64,000 nucleotides of DNA from Sphingobacteriaceae bacterium (GCA_947479815.1 CANKAT010000001.1:1-64000); one strand, 5' to 3'; positions 37,332-48,182 are shown, counted from the first letter of the stretch. The notes: a model not told the origin generated them from the sequence alone. A program made the numbers and translations.

Positions 37332-38567
37332 ATGCAAGCACAAATCAAAACTAAATTATCAATCTTCATGTTTCTTCAATATCTAATTTGGGGATCATGG
37401 TATGTGAGTATGGCAAGCTATTTAAGCAAAACACTACAGTTTAGCGGGGAGCAAATCGGACTAGCTTATGGCGCCTTTGCTATTGGAGCTATGATCGCAC
37501 CTTTCTTTGTTGGCTTAATCGCCGATCGGTATTTTGCATCTGAAAAGATATTGGCTTTTCTAGGTATTTTTGGCGGATTACTCTTATTTCTGCTTCCTGA
37601 AATGACTACATTCGGAGGCTTCTACCCAATGTTGATACTGTATTGCTGTACTTATGTGCCTACTTTGGCACTTGGAAATTCAGTTTCGCTACACCACCTT
37701 GAAAACCCAAAACGCGATTTTCCATTAGTGAAAACTCTCTCAGCAGTAGGATGGATTGCTGCAGGATTAATGCTCAGCTTTGTATTTCATGGAGAACTTT
37801 CTGCCATACAGTTTTATGTTGCAGGAACAATATCAATACTATTCGGACTTTTCAGTCTTACTTTGCCCCATACTCCTCCGATGAAAACCGGAAAAGATGT
37901 GAGTCTGGGAGAGATTCTTGGATTAGATGCCCTGGCCTTATTGAAAAAACCATCATTTGCCATCTTTATTGCGTGTATGTTCCTGATCTGCATACCCCTT
38001 TATTTCTACTTCGTAAACATGAACCTCTACGTTACGGAACTAGGCTGGACCAATTCGGCAGCAAAAATGTCGCTGGCACAGGTTTCAGATATATTATTCC
38101 TGATTTTATTACCAATCCTACTTAGCACTTTTGGATATAAGAAGACGATCTTCATCGGAATTTTAGCCTGGGCCGCACGTTACTTCTTTCTAGCAGGAAG
38201 TGTTGACGCTGGAAATATGCAGACAACATTTGTATTCACAGCAATTCTGCTTCATGGTGTCTGCTACGACTTCCTATTCATAGCCGGACAGTTATATGTA
38301 GATGGAGAAGCTAATGAGCGAATCAGAGGCGCTGCTCAGGGATTAATCGCATTCATACTTTGGGGTTTAGGAGCATTTGTAGGGACAAATTTGGCAGGTA
38401 TTTCGCAGGCGGCTTATACGCTAGAAAATGCTAGTGGAACAATTGCACATGACTGGCAAGGCATCTGGATTTATCCTGCTTGGGGCTCTGTTGCTGTACT
38501 TTTGATTTTTGTAATTTTCTTCCGTGAACCTAAAAAAGTTGTGAAATTAGACGCTGAGAAAAGCTAA
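37332..38567 (+). CDS. MFS transporter, nucleoside:H+ symporter (NupG) type
   Basis: 'LSIFMFLQYLIWGSWYVSMASYLSKTLQFSGEQIGLAYGAFAIGAMIAPFFVGLIADRYFASEKIL' typical Nuc_H_symport N-terminus. Confidence 0.85.
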   Translation: MQAQIKTKLSIFMFLQYLIWGSWYVSMASYLSKTLQFSGEQIGLAYGAFAIGAMIAPFFVGLIADRYFASEKILAFLGIFGGLLLFLLPEMTTFGGFYPMLILYCCTYVPTLALGNSVSLHHLENPKRDFPLVKTLSAVGWIAAGLMLSFVFHGELSAIQFYVAGTISILFGLFSLTLPHTPPMKTGKDVSLGEILGLDALALLKKPSFAIFIACMFLICIPLYFYFVNMNLYVTELGWTNSAAKMSLAQVSDILFLILLPILLSTFGYKKTIFIGILAWAARYFFLAGSVDAGNMQTTFVFTAILLHGVCYDFLFIAGQLYVDGEANERIRGAAQGLIAFILWGLGAFVGTNLAGISQAAYTLENASGTIAHDWQGIWIYPAWGSVAVLLIFVIFFREPKKVVKLDAEKS

Positions 38568-38594
38568 GAATGGAACGTAATTCATAATTCGTAT

Positions 38595-38654
38595 TTCGTA
38601 ATTCGTAATTCGTAATTCGTAATTGAAAACTAATAATTCGTAATTGAAAACTAA
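38595..38654. repeat. heptanucleotide tandem repeat (TTCGTAA x4) plus a 20-bp repeat (period 21)
   Basis: ttcgtaattcgtaattcgtaattcgtaa (38595-38622); aattcgtaattgaaaactaa at 38614-38633 and 38635-38654. Confidence 0.92.
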
Positions 38655-39636
38655 AATTCGCTGGGGGGTACTTAGCACCGCCAAAATAGGTGTAGTAAAA
38701 GTTATTCCCGCTATGCAAAAGGGGAAATACTGTGAAATTACTGCGATAGCCTCCCGAGGTTTGAATGAGGCAAAAAAAGTGGCAGATTCGCTTGGAATTC
38801 CAAAAGCTTACGGTTCATACGAAGAACTCCTTTCTGAGCCTATGGTAGATGCAGTATATATTCCTTTACCTAACCATTTGCATGTAGAATGGGCTATTAG
38901 GGCCATGGAGGCCGGAAAACATGTGCTACTAGAGAAGCCAGTTGGCCTCACCAGTAAGCAGGCTGAAAGCTTAATACAGGTTTCGAAAGGCAAACCCCAG
39001 TTAAAAATAATGGAAGGGTTTATGTACCGTCATCATCCTCAGTGGCAAAAAGCTAAAGAGCTGGTTGAAGATGGACAAATTGGAACACTTAAATCTATCC
39101 AGTCATTCTTTTCGTATCACAATACAGATCCAAGCAATATTCGTCATAATCCGGATTTTGGAGGGGGTGGCCTGATGGATATTGGCTGCTATTGCATTTC
39201 CTTGTCACGGTTTATTTTTGGTAAAGAGCCCAAACGAGTTAATGGACTTGTTGAGTTCGATCCGATATTTAAAACAGATCGGATGGCTTCTGGAATACTT
39301 GATTTTTCATGTGGAATTTCCACATTTACCTGTTCAACGCAATTAATGCCCTATCAGAGGGTAAATATTTTTGGGGATGCGGGGAGTATAGAAATAGAAA
39401 TTCCGTTTAATGCTCCACCAGACAAACCAACCAGGTTATGGATAAATACCTCAGAAGGCACTAAGGAAATTATCTTTGATATCTGTGACCAATACACCAT
39501 TCAGGGCGATCTCTTCTCGAAGGCGATTCTGGATAACACAGTGGTTCCTACCCCGCTTGGAGACGCACTTCATAACATGCTGGTGATTGAAGCTGTTTTT
39601 AAGAGTTCTGAAAGTGGGGAATGGGTAAGTATTTGA
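38644..39636 (+). CDS. Gfo/Idh/MocA family oxidoreductase
   Basis: 'IRWGVLSTAKIGVVKVIPAM', 'VDAVYIPLPNHLHVEWAIRAMEAGKHVLLEKPVGLTSKQA'; TTG start lies inside the repeat. Confidence 0.88.
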   Translation: MKTKIRWGVLSTAKIGVVKVIPAMQKGKYCEITAIASRGLNEAKKVADSLGIPKAYGSYEELLSEPMVDAVYIPLPNHLHVEWAIRAMEAGKHVLLEKPVGLTSKQAESLIQVSKGKPQLKIMEGFMYRHHPQWQKAKELVEDGQIGTLKSIQSFFSYHNTDPSNIRHNPDFGGGGLMDIGCYCISLSRFIFGKEPKRVNGLVEFDPIFKTDRMASGILDFSCGISTFTCSTQLMPYQRVNIFGDAGSIEIEIPFNAPPDKPTRLWINTSEGTKEIIFDICDQYTIQGDLFSKAILDNTVVPTPLGDALHNMLVIEAVFKSSESGEWVSI

Positions 39637-39684
39637 GATATTTTCTTCTATTGAATTTTAAATGTTCTGTAAATCAATAATTGA

Positions 39685-40971
39685 TTAAGTCAAATCCCAT
39701 TCCTTCCGCTTTTCTACTGACAATAAGCTGTTTGCTTCGCGATCTCCTTTAAATTTCTCTCTATTCTCGCTCCATTCAAGCTTTCTACCCACTTTATAGG
39801 AGATAAGTCCTAACTGCATTGGCAGTGTAAGTTTGCGAGCATATTCCAAATTAGATTCTGGTTGTGTACGTGATTTAACTGCATTCACAAAATTCTGCTG
39901 ATGACCTGGCGAACGCTCAACGGTGATCGGAACTTTAGTTAAATCAAGTATTAGCTCTCCGCCTATTCTAACCTCATGCGTATTATAATCACAAATCAAC
40001 GTACCTTTTTCACCCTCAAAATAAGCGCCGATATTACTACGGCTGGCCGCTCCAGGTACATTAGGTGCCTGACTGGTCCAGAAAATATTTAAATTTTCGT
40101 ATTCATAGTCCACATCAATCCAACGCTGAACATTAGAAATTCCTGTATTTTGTTCACCTCTGGCATTGATGCTTTTCAATCCTTGAGGTTGTAGAGCCCA
40201 AAAAGCTACGTCGGCAATATGCGACCAGAAATCGCCAAAAACACCGCCGCCATAATCAGAGAAATAGCGCCAATTAAAATGACAGCGCTGTGGATCATAC
40301 TCCGATAATGGAGCTGGGCCAAGCCACATATCCCAATCCAGATTCTTTGGAGCCGGCTGATATGCTGCCGGACCAAAATCAGGAGGAAAACCAGATTTCC
40401 ATAAGCGAACCGTATGAACTTTACCCAAAATACCAGAACGAACCAACTCCACAACGCGATGATAATTATCACCCGCATGAATCTGGGTACCCAATTGAAA
40501 AACCCTATCGTACCGATTTAGATTCTTAAGCATCTCCTGCCCTCCCCGAACATCATGAGATAACGGTTTTTCACAATAAACATCTTTACCAGCCTTAAAC
40601 GCAAGAGTAGCAACTTGACTATGCCAATGGTCTGGTGTAGCACAGCTTATCGCATCAATATCCTTGCGATCAAGTATATGCCTGAAATCTTTGTAAGCCT
40701 GTGCTTTATGCCCGGGACGAAGCGTGTCCAGAGTTTTCATCGTGGAATCTAGATGAAGCTGATCCACGTCGCATAAGGCTACTATTTCAACTTCCGGAAT
40801 TGCTGCAAACCATTTCATATGCGCATTACCCATTCCACCAAGACCAATATGGGCAACTCGTAAGCGATCACTTGCAGCTACCTTGCGCAGCATGTCAGGA
40901 AACATTAACATTCCCATCCCGGCAATGCTAGTTTTCTTGATAAATTCCCTTCGGTTTGAATTCAATTTCAT
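39685..40971 (-). CDS. Gfo/Idh/MocA family oxidoreductase with Tat signal
   Basis: 'NRREFIKKTSIAGMGMLMFPDML'; 'RVAHIGLGGMGNAHMKWFAAIPEVEIVALCDVD', 'DVYCEKPLSHDVRGG'. Confidence 0.9.
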   Translation of the reverse strand: MKLNSNRREFIKKTSIAGMGMLMFPDMLRKVAASDRLRVAHIGLGGMGNAHMKWFAAIPEVEIVALCDVDQLHLDSTMKTLDTLRPGHKAQAYKDFRHILDRKDIDAISCATPDHWHSQVATLAFKAGKDVYCEKPLSHDVRGGQEMLKNLNRYDRVFQLGTQIHAGDNYHRVVELVRSGILGKVHTVRLWKSGFPPDFGPAAYQPAPKNLDWDMWLGPAPLSEYDPQRCHFNWRYFSDYGGGVFGDFWSHIADVAFWALQPQGLKSINARGEQNTGISNVQRWIDVDYEYENLNIFWTSQAPNVPGAASRSNIGAYFEGEKGTLICDYNTHEVRIGGELILDLTKVPITVERSPGHQQNFVNAVKSRTQPESNLEYARKLTLPMQLGLISYKVGRKLEWSENREKFKGDREANSLLSVEKRKEWDLT

Positions 40972-40981
40972 ATAGATTTAG

Positions 40982-41011
40982 ATATGAGATATGAGATGTG
41001 AGATGTGAGAA
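40982..41011. repeat. short tandem repeat (TGAGATA/G)
   Basis: gatatgagatatgagatgtgagatgtgaga between two divergent-spaced minus-strand genes. Confidence 0.7.
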
Positions 41012-41060
41012 AGGCTCTTGGTCAAACACTCATTCCAAATAACATATTAACTAATTATAC

Positions 41061-42431
41061 CTATTTCGTACTTAAATCCTTGATTCTAATATTTCTAAAA
41101 AGCAATTCAGAACCATGTCCCAGAAAACCGATATGTCCACTATCACGCAATAATCCGGGATGAGCTTTACCGTCGGCAGCACCATTTTTCCTGGCATCTG
41201 TAATATCCCCATCAAGAATCACGGTACCATTTAAAATAACTTTGATCTTTGGTCCCTGCACGATCACTTCCTGATAATTCCATTCACCAACAGGCTTCAG
41301 CGAGCCTCTTTTTGCAGGAATTGTACCATAAACAGATCCATGGTACTGATAAACATGAAGATCCTTATACACAGGAGCATCATTATCTAATATTTGTAAT
41401 TCCATACCTTCATAAGCTGCATCACCGGTTATAGGTGACCTGATACCCAGACCATTATTAGCACCCGGAGTCAATTGAAATTCAAAACGGAAAACAAAGT
41501 CGCTGAATTCTTCTTTGGTAAATAAATTATTGCCAAGAGTACTTTTTCCAGGCTTAGGGCGAACGGCCAAATTGCCATTTTCGGTGATGTAATCTCTGGT
41601 ATTCCCCCTCCAGTTGTACATATTAGTTCCATCAAAAAGCACTTTAAACCCTTCTTTCTGTTCCTTTTTACTCAGCTCAAATGATTTTGCACGTGGCAAT
41701 TCCTTGATGTAAATATTACGATAAGAAACCGGTGAGCCATGTGCCTGCAACTCAATCTGTTCTTCAGCAAATATTGGCAGGTTCTTGTCCCAGTAATTTT
41801 CCAGGATCACATTATCAGTAACCAGCTCACCATTCAAATAAACAGTCACGCGATCAGCTTTCATAATGATCCGGAACGTATTCCATTCATCCAATTTCTT
41901 ATCAGCCACTTTTAATGGCTTACTTTCATTGACCTGATTATTGTATAATCCGCCTGAACCTACCTGTGCTCCTGATTTTACACGGGCATTATCCCAAATC
42001 TGCACCTGTGGTGTTCCTCTTAGATAAATACCAGCATCACCCTCCTGCTTTCCATTGTCAATGATCTTCCAGTCAACCATCATCTCAAAATCGCCATATT
42101 TCTTAACTGTAGTAATATTATTTCCATGCCCAGTAAATTGAAGCTCGCCATTGACCACTTTCCAGCTGTCACGCATTTCTGCGTCAGCTTTTACCTGTTC
42201 TGCTGCCAAAGTTTTAGCATCCATTTTAGACCTTTTAATTGGGTCAGCAACCAGGCCTTTCCAGCCTGTAAGATCTTTACCATTGAATAAGGCGGTAAAG
42301 CCATTCATTTGAGGGTTCTCAATAGTCTGCCCAACAGCGTTTGTTGATAGAGGATTCTCTGCCAATGCAAAAATTGCAGGAAGAACTAATGCAGCCAGAA
42401 GAAATAGACGAATTTTTTTTGGAGAAAACAT
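41061..42431 (-). CDS. DUF1080 (3-keto-disaccharide hydrolase) protein with two DUF1080 domains
   Basis: 'GFTALFNGKDLTGWKGL...FEMMVDWKI...GNAGIYLRGTPQVQIWD' and second module 'GFKVLFDGTNMYNWRGNT...FRFEFQLTPGANNGLGIRSP...GMELQILD'. Confidence 0.88.
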   Translation of the reverse strand: MFSPKKIRLFLLAALVLPAIFALAENPLSTNAVGQTIENPQMNGFTALFNGKDLTGWKGLVADPIKRSKMDAKTLAAEQVKADAEMRDSWKVVNGELQFTGHGNNITTVKKYGDFEMMVDWKIIDNGKQEGDAGIYLRGTPQVQIWDNARVKSGAQVGSGGLYNNQVNESKPLKVADKKLDEWNTFRIIMKADRVTVYLNGELVTDNVILENYWDKNLPIFAEEQIELQAHGSPVSYRNIYIKELPRAKSFELSKKEQKEGFKVLFDGTNMYNWRGNTRDYITENGNLAVRPKPGKSTLGNNLFTKEEFSDFVFRFEFQLTPGANNGLGIRSPITGDAAYEGMELQILDNDAPVYKDLHVYQYHGSVYGTIPAKRGSLKPVGEWNYQEVIVQGPKIKVILNGTVILDGDITDARKNGAADGKAHPGLLRDSGHIGFLGHGSELLFRNIRIKDLSTK

Positions 42432-42518
42432 ATTTTCCTTTTTTAAGATTAATTTATAGAATTGAATTTAGCTTTTATATCGTGAAATTAAAATCTGATT
42501 CGATTGATTTATAAAATA

Positions 42519-43343
42519 TTAGTTTGCAGTAAGAGGTAGGATCTCAACTTTCCGGACAAACATTTCTGCTCCTTCAGACTGAATCTGAATTTTTCCTTTG
42601 GTGGGGCTTACATGATAAGCATCATTCACCAGAACTCCATTTAAATAAGCTGAAACTTTATCGCCTATAACCACACACTCTACTTTATTCCATTGACCGA
42701 CTGGTTTTTCAACATCATTCTTACCTCTGAACCCAAGAACATCCTTCCATTCAGGGTCTCTGGCAAACCAATCGATACGGCCACCATTTATCGTAAGCGG
42801 CTGCCCGCTTGCCAAATATACATTCCCTTTACCCTGCTGCTTAGGGGCCACATTGCTAGTTAAAGAAAACTTTTTGCTTCCATCACCCACAACCAGAAAA
42901 TCACCGGTCCCGCCCTCAATAATCTGACATTCAATAGAATACATCCATGTTCCAGAATAACCGCCATCTACACCAGTTGAATGTAAAAGGATACCACCAT
43001 CTCTTGCTCTATCAACTCGTGGTGCAAATGTTTTAGCGCCCCATTTAAATTCAACAGTTAGTTTATAATTACTATACTCCTCATTTGAGGTGATACATCC
43101 ATATTCCTCTCCTGAGATATGGATCAGTCCCTTATCCACGCTGAATACATTCTTTGGGTCAATATCGCGTCCGCGACCTTTAACAAATTTGTACCACCCA
43201 TCCAGATTCTGACCATTGAAGAGCGCAATAGATTTTGTGTTGCTGAGAGTTGAAGAACTTGATTTTGATTTAGTGGTGCCACATCCACCAAAGATGAATG
43301 ATACCGAAACAAGGGCTAGGGCGAATAGAAATACTTTTTTCAT
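42519..43343 (-). CDS. DUF1080 (3-keto-disaccharide hydrolase) lipoprotein
   Basis: Lipobox 'FIFGGCGTT'; 'IALFNGQNLDGWYKFVKGRG', 'DGGILLHSTGVDGGYSGTWMYSIECQIIEGG'. Confidence 0.87.
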   Translation of the reverse strand: MKKVFLFALALVSVSFIFGGCGTTKSKSSSSTLSNTKSIALFNGQNLDGWYKFVKGRGRDIDPKNVFSVDKGLIHISGEEYGCITSNEEYSNYKLTVEFKWGAKTFAPRVDRARDGGILLHSTGVDGGYSGTWMYSIECQIIEGGTGDFLVVGDGSKKFSLTSNVAPKQQGKGNVYLASGQPLTINGGRIDWFARDPEWKDVLGFRGKNDVEKPVGQWNKVECVVIGDKVSAYLNGVLVNDAYHVSPTKGKIQIQSEGAEMFVRKVEILPLTAN

Positions 43344-43368
43344 GTTAAAATCGATAAATGTTAATTGA

Positions 43369-46300
43369 TTACTTTCTTTTTACTAAGTTCCCTAAACCAT
43401 CCGGAAGGGTATTCAAATAAGCCATCAGATCTGATAATTCTACAGGGCTCAATTGTTTATCTAATCCTGGAGGCATCATTGATATACTAAGTGGCTCAAT
43501 TGCCGTAATTTCTGACCTTGGAATACGAACCTGTAATCCCGGACCAGTTGCAATTAGTATAGCATCAGGTAATTGCTCCTTAAGAACACCGGTATATGTT
43601 GCAGTTTTTGTGGTAATTCTACTCGTTTCATACTCTCGGGCAAAGCTGGCACTTGGATATAAAATAGCTTCCAGAATATCATGTCCAGAGCGTATTTGAC
43701 CAATATTGGTCAGGTCTGGCCCAAAGATAGCGCCTTTTCCGGCCACAGCATGGCAAGAAGAGCAGACGCCCTTGCCGAAGAATATTTTTGCTCCTGAGGC
43801 CACATCGCCTCGGGTTAAACTTGCTTCAAGTTTTGTTAGTTCTGCCAACCTTCCCGCATTTTTCTCTGCTAATTTTGCTAATAAAGGATCTGCCGAACTC
43901 TTAATTTTTTGAGAATATGCATTTAATAATCCTTTCAATTCTTCTTCTGAAACATTGTCCAGCCGATCAGGACTTGCACTTAAAGCAGCAACCAAAGCTG
44001 AACCAACCTGCTCGTTTTTATTATTTTTAAATGCACTTATTAGGTTTGGCAAGAGGTAAACATCGGTTTTTGCCACCTGCTCTTCTGCAAGTTTAATCAG
44101 TTGGTCATCTGTCAGTTTTGCATTGGAAAGCAAACGGGCCGACATTTGCCTGATCGGCGATTCATTTTTATTCCCTAGAAAAGAGAATGCCATACTAAAT
44201 TCCGTATCCGACAAAACAGGTACCGAAAGTAATTTAGAGCTCAAGGCTTTCAATCGAAAATCAGGGCTTGTATTTACATTCTGTACAATTTGACTGAGCT
44301 GACCATTCAATGCTTTAATTCTTCTAGATTCAATCAGTCCCAAAACCTGAGATTTAATTTCAGTGCTCCCGCTATCAAGTAATTTACCTAATGCCTGAAC
44401 CCAAACTTGAGGAATAGTGTTCACCGAAGCATGGGCCATCACATCCAGTAAAAATGCCTTTTTTGTATCTGAGGGCGAATTACTTCCCAACTGATCAGCA
44501 AGAAAAGCCTGTAATTGTTTATCGTTACTAAAAGTGATCATTAGATCGCGGATAGCTGTAATATCTGTACCTGCAATTTCAAGCGCATTCAAACGGCCTT
44601 TCAGGAAGTCGATTACAATATCCGACCAATCGGGATGATGGGAAGCAACCCAGATTCCAATTTTTAGCAATTGAGAATTTTTGCTTGTTAGGAAAGGAGA
44701 TACGTTTTCCTTGTTAAGAGCGGTACCCCCAATTTGATCGAGTGCAATCAATGCCGTTCTTTTCACATTGGCAGAAGGGTTATTCAATGCCGCCTGCAAT
44801 AAATTCGCATCGTTCAATTTGATTAGAGCATAAATTAATGCATGCTCTTCAAAACGATCATTATTGATTACTGACGCTTTCAAAAGTGCAGGAACGGCAC
44901 GCTTATCGCCTATTTGACCCAAAGCAGTTGCAGCTTGCCTGCGGACAGCAAATCTATCTTTCTGAACCAGCTCCATCAGTTTGTTTACAGAGAGTTTGTC
45001 TTTAGCCAATCCTAAAGCACGGGCAGCAGAAGTTTTTACTAAGCCCGAAGGATCAATCAGGCCTGAACGTACTCCGATCATGGCATTTGGCGTAGCGATA
45101 CGCGAAAGTGCAAATATTCCAGCTGCACGCATTTCTTCACTCGCAGACTTCAGTAATGAACTTTTAATTGGCAAAACTGCTGCTTCTCCCTTACTAATCA
45201 ATAGCTCGATGGCATGATCACGAACAGCCATACGAGGGTCTTTCGTTGCGGCAACAAGTGCGGGTACCGCCATTGATTTCAAGTTCAATTTAGTACCCCA
45301 GGGATCATTAACTTTTGCAGCACCAGTTTTTCTGATTCTGTAAATTCCTCCTGGAACATCCAGCTTTGCAACCCTTGAAAGTGGACATCCTAAGATAAAC
45401 CAGCCACCAGTATTTACGACTAGCATACTACCGTCGGCATCTTCAAGCACATCCGTGAGGTGCATATCCTTAACGTTTGAGGTCACAAATGGCTCATCGG
45501 TAGTTTTATAAGTTGCACCATCAGCAATAACCTTATGGCGCATAATGCGCCCTGTATTAAATTCAGCACTAAAGAGGCTTCCCTGGTATTCATTACCCAT
45601 GGTGTTTCCACGATAACGCATAATTCCGGATGGAGCCACTCTAGCCATTTTATTCATTACTGGCATCAAATCGCCGGTTAAAATAAATTTATCCTTTTCA
45701 ATCACCGGATTATTTTTTGGATACGTTCCTCCTTCTACCCAGTGCATAATTGCATCACGCATACCTGCCTGAGGATCAATAAAATAAGTCATTGTTCCAA
45801 CGGTCTCACCGGATGGCATAAATGCCAGCTCAATCGAATTGTCGAAACCGCCACCGGCCATGGATTCTAATCCGCTGCCATCAGGTCTGCATCTCCAAAT
45901 ACGGGCGGTATTTCCTTTCAGATTGACCCCCTCTTTAGTAGTGATGTCAAATCCGCGGCGGGCATCTGTCATGTATAACCAGCCATCTGGACCCAGAAAT
46001 GGACCTCCCAATAAAGCTCCATTTGAATTTAAAACCCAACCCGTAAGAACTACTTCGCGCTTATCGGCAACACCATCTCCATCTGTATCGGTAAGGCGTA
46101 AAAGATCTGGCGAAGAAGTGACATACAAACTTCCATTATAAAATACACCTCCTTTTGGAAAGGATAGTGAATCGGCAAATATCTTGCTCTTATCAAATTT
46201 TCCATCACCATCGGTATCTTCCAACAAGCGAACGTGATAGGGTGGGTTCTTCAACATTCCTTGGTTTGTTGGTGAACTGCCATCCGATTCGAATACAAAC

Positions 46301-46521
46301 AACCTGCCATCAGCATCAAAAGAGGCAAACATGGGATAAGAGATCATACCGGGATCAACAGCCCGTTCAATGGTAAATCCTTCGGGAACTTGGAGCCCGT
46401 CGAGTTCAGGAACAGCAGTTTCTTTTTCTTTATTGCCAAGGAAAAACAAGACACTGGCAGAAAGAACTAATACTGTTGCAAGCTGAAAAGGTGATTTAAA
46501 GATTTTTGTAAAATAGCTCAT
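43369..46521 (-). CDS. PVC-type heme-binding CxxCH protein (beta-propeller dehydrogenase-like + HEAT repeats + cytochrome c)
   Basis: 'PEGFTIERAVDPGMISYPMFASFDADGRLFVFES', HEAT-like 'AATALGQIGDKRAVPALLKA', heme motif 'GVCSSCHAVAGKGAIFGPDLTNIG'. Confidence 0.9.
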   Translation of the reverse strand: MSYFTKIFKSPFQLATVLVLSASVLFFLGNKEKETAVPELDGLQVPEGFTIERAVDPGMISYPMFASFDADGRLFVFESDGSSPTNQGMLKNPPYHVRLLEDTDGDGKFDKSKIFADSLSFPKGGVFYNGSLYVTSSPDLLRLTDTDGDGVADKREVVLTGWVLNSNGALLGGPFLGPDGWLYMTDARRGFDITTKEGVNLKGNTARIWRCRPDGSGLESMAGGGFDNSIELAFMPSGETVGTMTYFIDPQAGMRDAIMHWVEGGTYPKNNPVIEKDKFILTGDLMPVMNKMARVAPSGIMRYRGNTMGNEYQGSLFSAEFNTGRIMRHKVIADGATYKTTDEPFVTSNVKDMHLTDVLEDADGSMLVVNTGGWFILGCPLSRVAKLDVPGGIYRIRKTGAAKVNDPWGTKLNLKSMAVPALVAATKDPRMAVRDHAIELLISKGEAAVLPIKSSLLKSASEEMRAAGIFALSRIATPNAMIGVRSGLIDPSGLVKTSAARALGLAKDKLSVNKLMELVQKDRFAVRRQAATALGQIGDKRAVPALLKASVINNDRFEEHALIYALIKLNDANLLQAALNNPSANVKRTALIALDQIGGTALNKENVSPFLTSKNSQLLKIGIWVASHHPDWSDIVIDFLKGRLNALEIAGTDITAIRDLMITFSNDKQLQAFLADQLGSNSPSDTKKAFLLDVMAHASVNTIPQVWVQALGKLLDSGSTEIKSQVLGLIESRRIKALNGQLSQIVQNVNTSPDFRLKALSSKLLSVPVLSDTEFSMAFSFLGNKNESPIRQMSARLLSNAKLTDDQLIKLAEEQVAKTDVYLLPNLISAFKNNKNEQVGSALVAALSASPDRLDNVSEEELKGLLNAYSQKIKSSADPLLAKLAEKNAGRLAELTKLEASLTRGDVASGAKIFFGKGVCSSCHAVAGKGAIFGPDLTNIGQIRSGHDILEAILYPSASFAREYETSRITTKTATYTGVLKEQLPDAILIATGPGLQVRIPRSEITAIEPLSISMMPPGLDKQLSPVELSDLMAYLNTLPDGLGNLVKRK

Positions 46522-46565
46522 TTGTTTATTATAAATTTTAAAATGGTAATCTGTTTAATTTGAAA

Positions 46566-48182
46566 TTATTTCTTAAAAGCGGTTTTTATTCCGCAACGGT
46601 TTAAAAAGTTAGTCGTAATTTGTTGGACCCGCTCATCTACGCCATGTGAACGCCCAAAATGTGAATATGGAACAATAACTCCAGGAGGCTGCGACAATCC
46701 AAATGACCAATAGATAGTTGCGGCATTGAAAACCCAGTTACCTTTTCCACCGGGATAAACCGTTGCAGTATACTGTGATTTGGCATTTGTAGTATTAATC
46801 GTTTCGCCTTCGGCCACCACTTCTAAACCCGGAATATCAGCAGGATCGCCATGATGCTCCCATCCTACAAGCCCGGGGATCTTATCTCCCTTCTTCATAC
46901 CCGTACCTTCAAATATCCAATGTTCAGGTTTACTCACAATCCAGTCGGCAGAACCATTGAATGGATACATGGTTCTGGCACCGATCAGGGTATTTTCATT
47001 GGGCCAGTCATTCCGTTCAAATGGCCCCATGATACCAAGCGCTTCCTCTACCTTGCTAACCCCTCCAAAACGACCAATTCTAAAAATTGTACGATACGGA
47101 TTCTTCTTGGCATCGGTTACAGCCTGTTTTCGATCAAGCTCATCTTTTGCAAGGCCTGAATCTTTGTTAAGTTTTGCAGAATTCGTTTTAACCTCCGGCT
47201 TTAGATCAATCACCCACATCAATGAATTCCCGGAAAGAAATGCAGCATTAAGCCCACGAGCTACCGAATTTTTCACATTCTCAAACATTTGAAGCGTCCA
47301 GTATTCATCATGACCTATAGAAAGAAAGCATTTCACCCGGTCAAGGCCTTTAGCATCTGTATGGGTATCAATATTACTACAATAGGTAACATCATATCCT
47401 TCCTTTTCTAGCCAGTAGCAAAGTGGGTATTCCCAAAGTAAAAACTCACCAGACCCTTGTGAAAGCGGCTGATCCACTACCTGTGGATATTTCGAAAATG
47501 GGCGATTAAAGCTCGACCAAGTTCGTGCGCTATGCGGTTGCAGGGGAGGATCGCTGTTATAAAGTGAGTGCCTAGAATCAGGCCATTTATTATAAGCCTG
47601 CCAGGTGGCATCACTAGTTTGGAACATCAAATCAGCTTTTCTATCATCACGAACGATGAAAATGATATAACTCTCGTATCGGTGTGCGGTACAAGATAGT
47701 TTTCCTACATAAACTCCACTCATCCAATGTTCAGGAATTTTAAATGACGTAGTTTTATTCCAATCGCATTCTCGCAAACGATGTTCAGCAATTGGAGGAA
47801 CAAGCTGTGGTTGCACAGAGAATGGCCCCAATTTTTGCATGAAACGTCCACCCTTGCCTCCATAATATCCCATGCGATAGAAATCAATGTTTACATCAGT
47901 TTGGGATGATGCACTTAAAAAAATATCAATCGACTCGCCGGCACGAAGACTCATTTTGGAACAGTAGCCTTCGATTTCTTTGGAACGTAGTTCTTCAGAT
48001 TTTACATAAGTTAGTTGCCAGTCAGTAGTGCCCTGCTTTTTATTCTCTGCTACAATCAGGTTGCTTCTTTGCTGCTCAGCATTTGAAAAACCAGACAATG
48101 GTAGCAAAGCAGCAACCAATCCTGCATTAACAGCCCCTTTAAGAACATCCCTACGACTTATTTTATTCTTTGATTTCTTCAT
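46566..48182 (-). CDS. N,N-dimethylformamidase beta/large-subunit-like protein, Tat signal
   Basis: 'SRRDVLKGAVNAGLVAALLPLSGF'; 'IEGYCSKMSLRAGESIDIFLSASS...FYRMGYYGGKGGRFM', 'FLSIGHDEYWTLQMFENVKNSVARGLNAAFLSGNSLMW'. Confidence 0.8.
   Translation of the reverse strand: MKKSKNKISRRDVLKGAVNAGLVAALLPLSGFSNAEQQRSNLIVAENKKQGTTDWQLTYVKSEELRSKEIEGYCSKMSLRAGESIDIFLSASSQTDVNIDFYRMGYYGGKGGRFMQKLGPFSVQPQLVPPIAEHRLRECDWNKTTSFKIPEHWMSGVYVGKLSCTAHRYESYIIFIVRDDRKADLMFQTSDATWQAYNKWPDSRHSLYNSDPPLQPHSARTWSSFNRPFSKYPQVVDQPLSQGSGEFLLWEYPLCYWLEKEGYDVTYCSNIDTHTDAKGLDRVKCFLSIGHDEYWTLQMFENVKNSVARGLNAAFLSGNSLMWVIDLKPEVKTNSAKLNKDSGLAKDELDRKQAVTDAKKNPYRTIFRIGRFGGVSKVEEALGIMGPFERNDWPNENTLIGARTMYPFNGSADWIVSKPEHWIFEGTGMKKGDKIPGLVGWEHHGDPADIPGLEVVAEGETINTTNAKSQYTATVYPGGKGNWVFNAATIYWSFGLSQPPGVIVPYSHFGRSHGVDERVQQITTNFLNRCGIKTAFKK

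Noticed and set aside
38595-38654. CRISPR-like direct repeats
   Set aside because: Units are 7 bp and contiguous without spacers; simple tandem repeat, not a CRISPR array.
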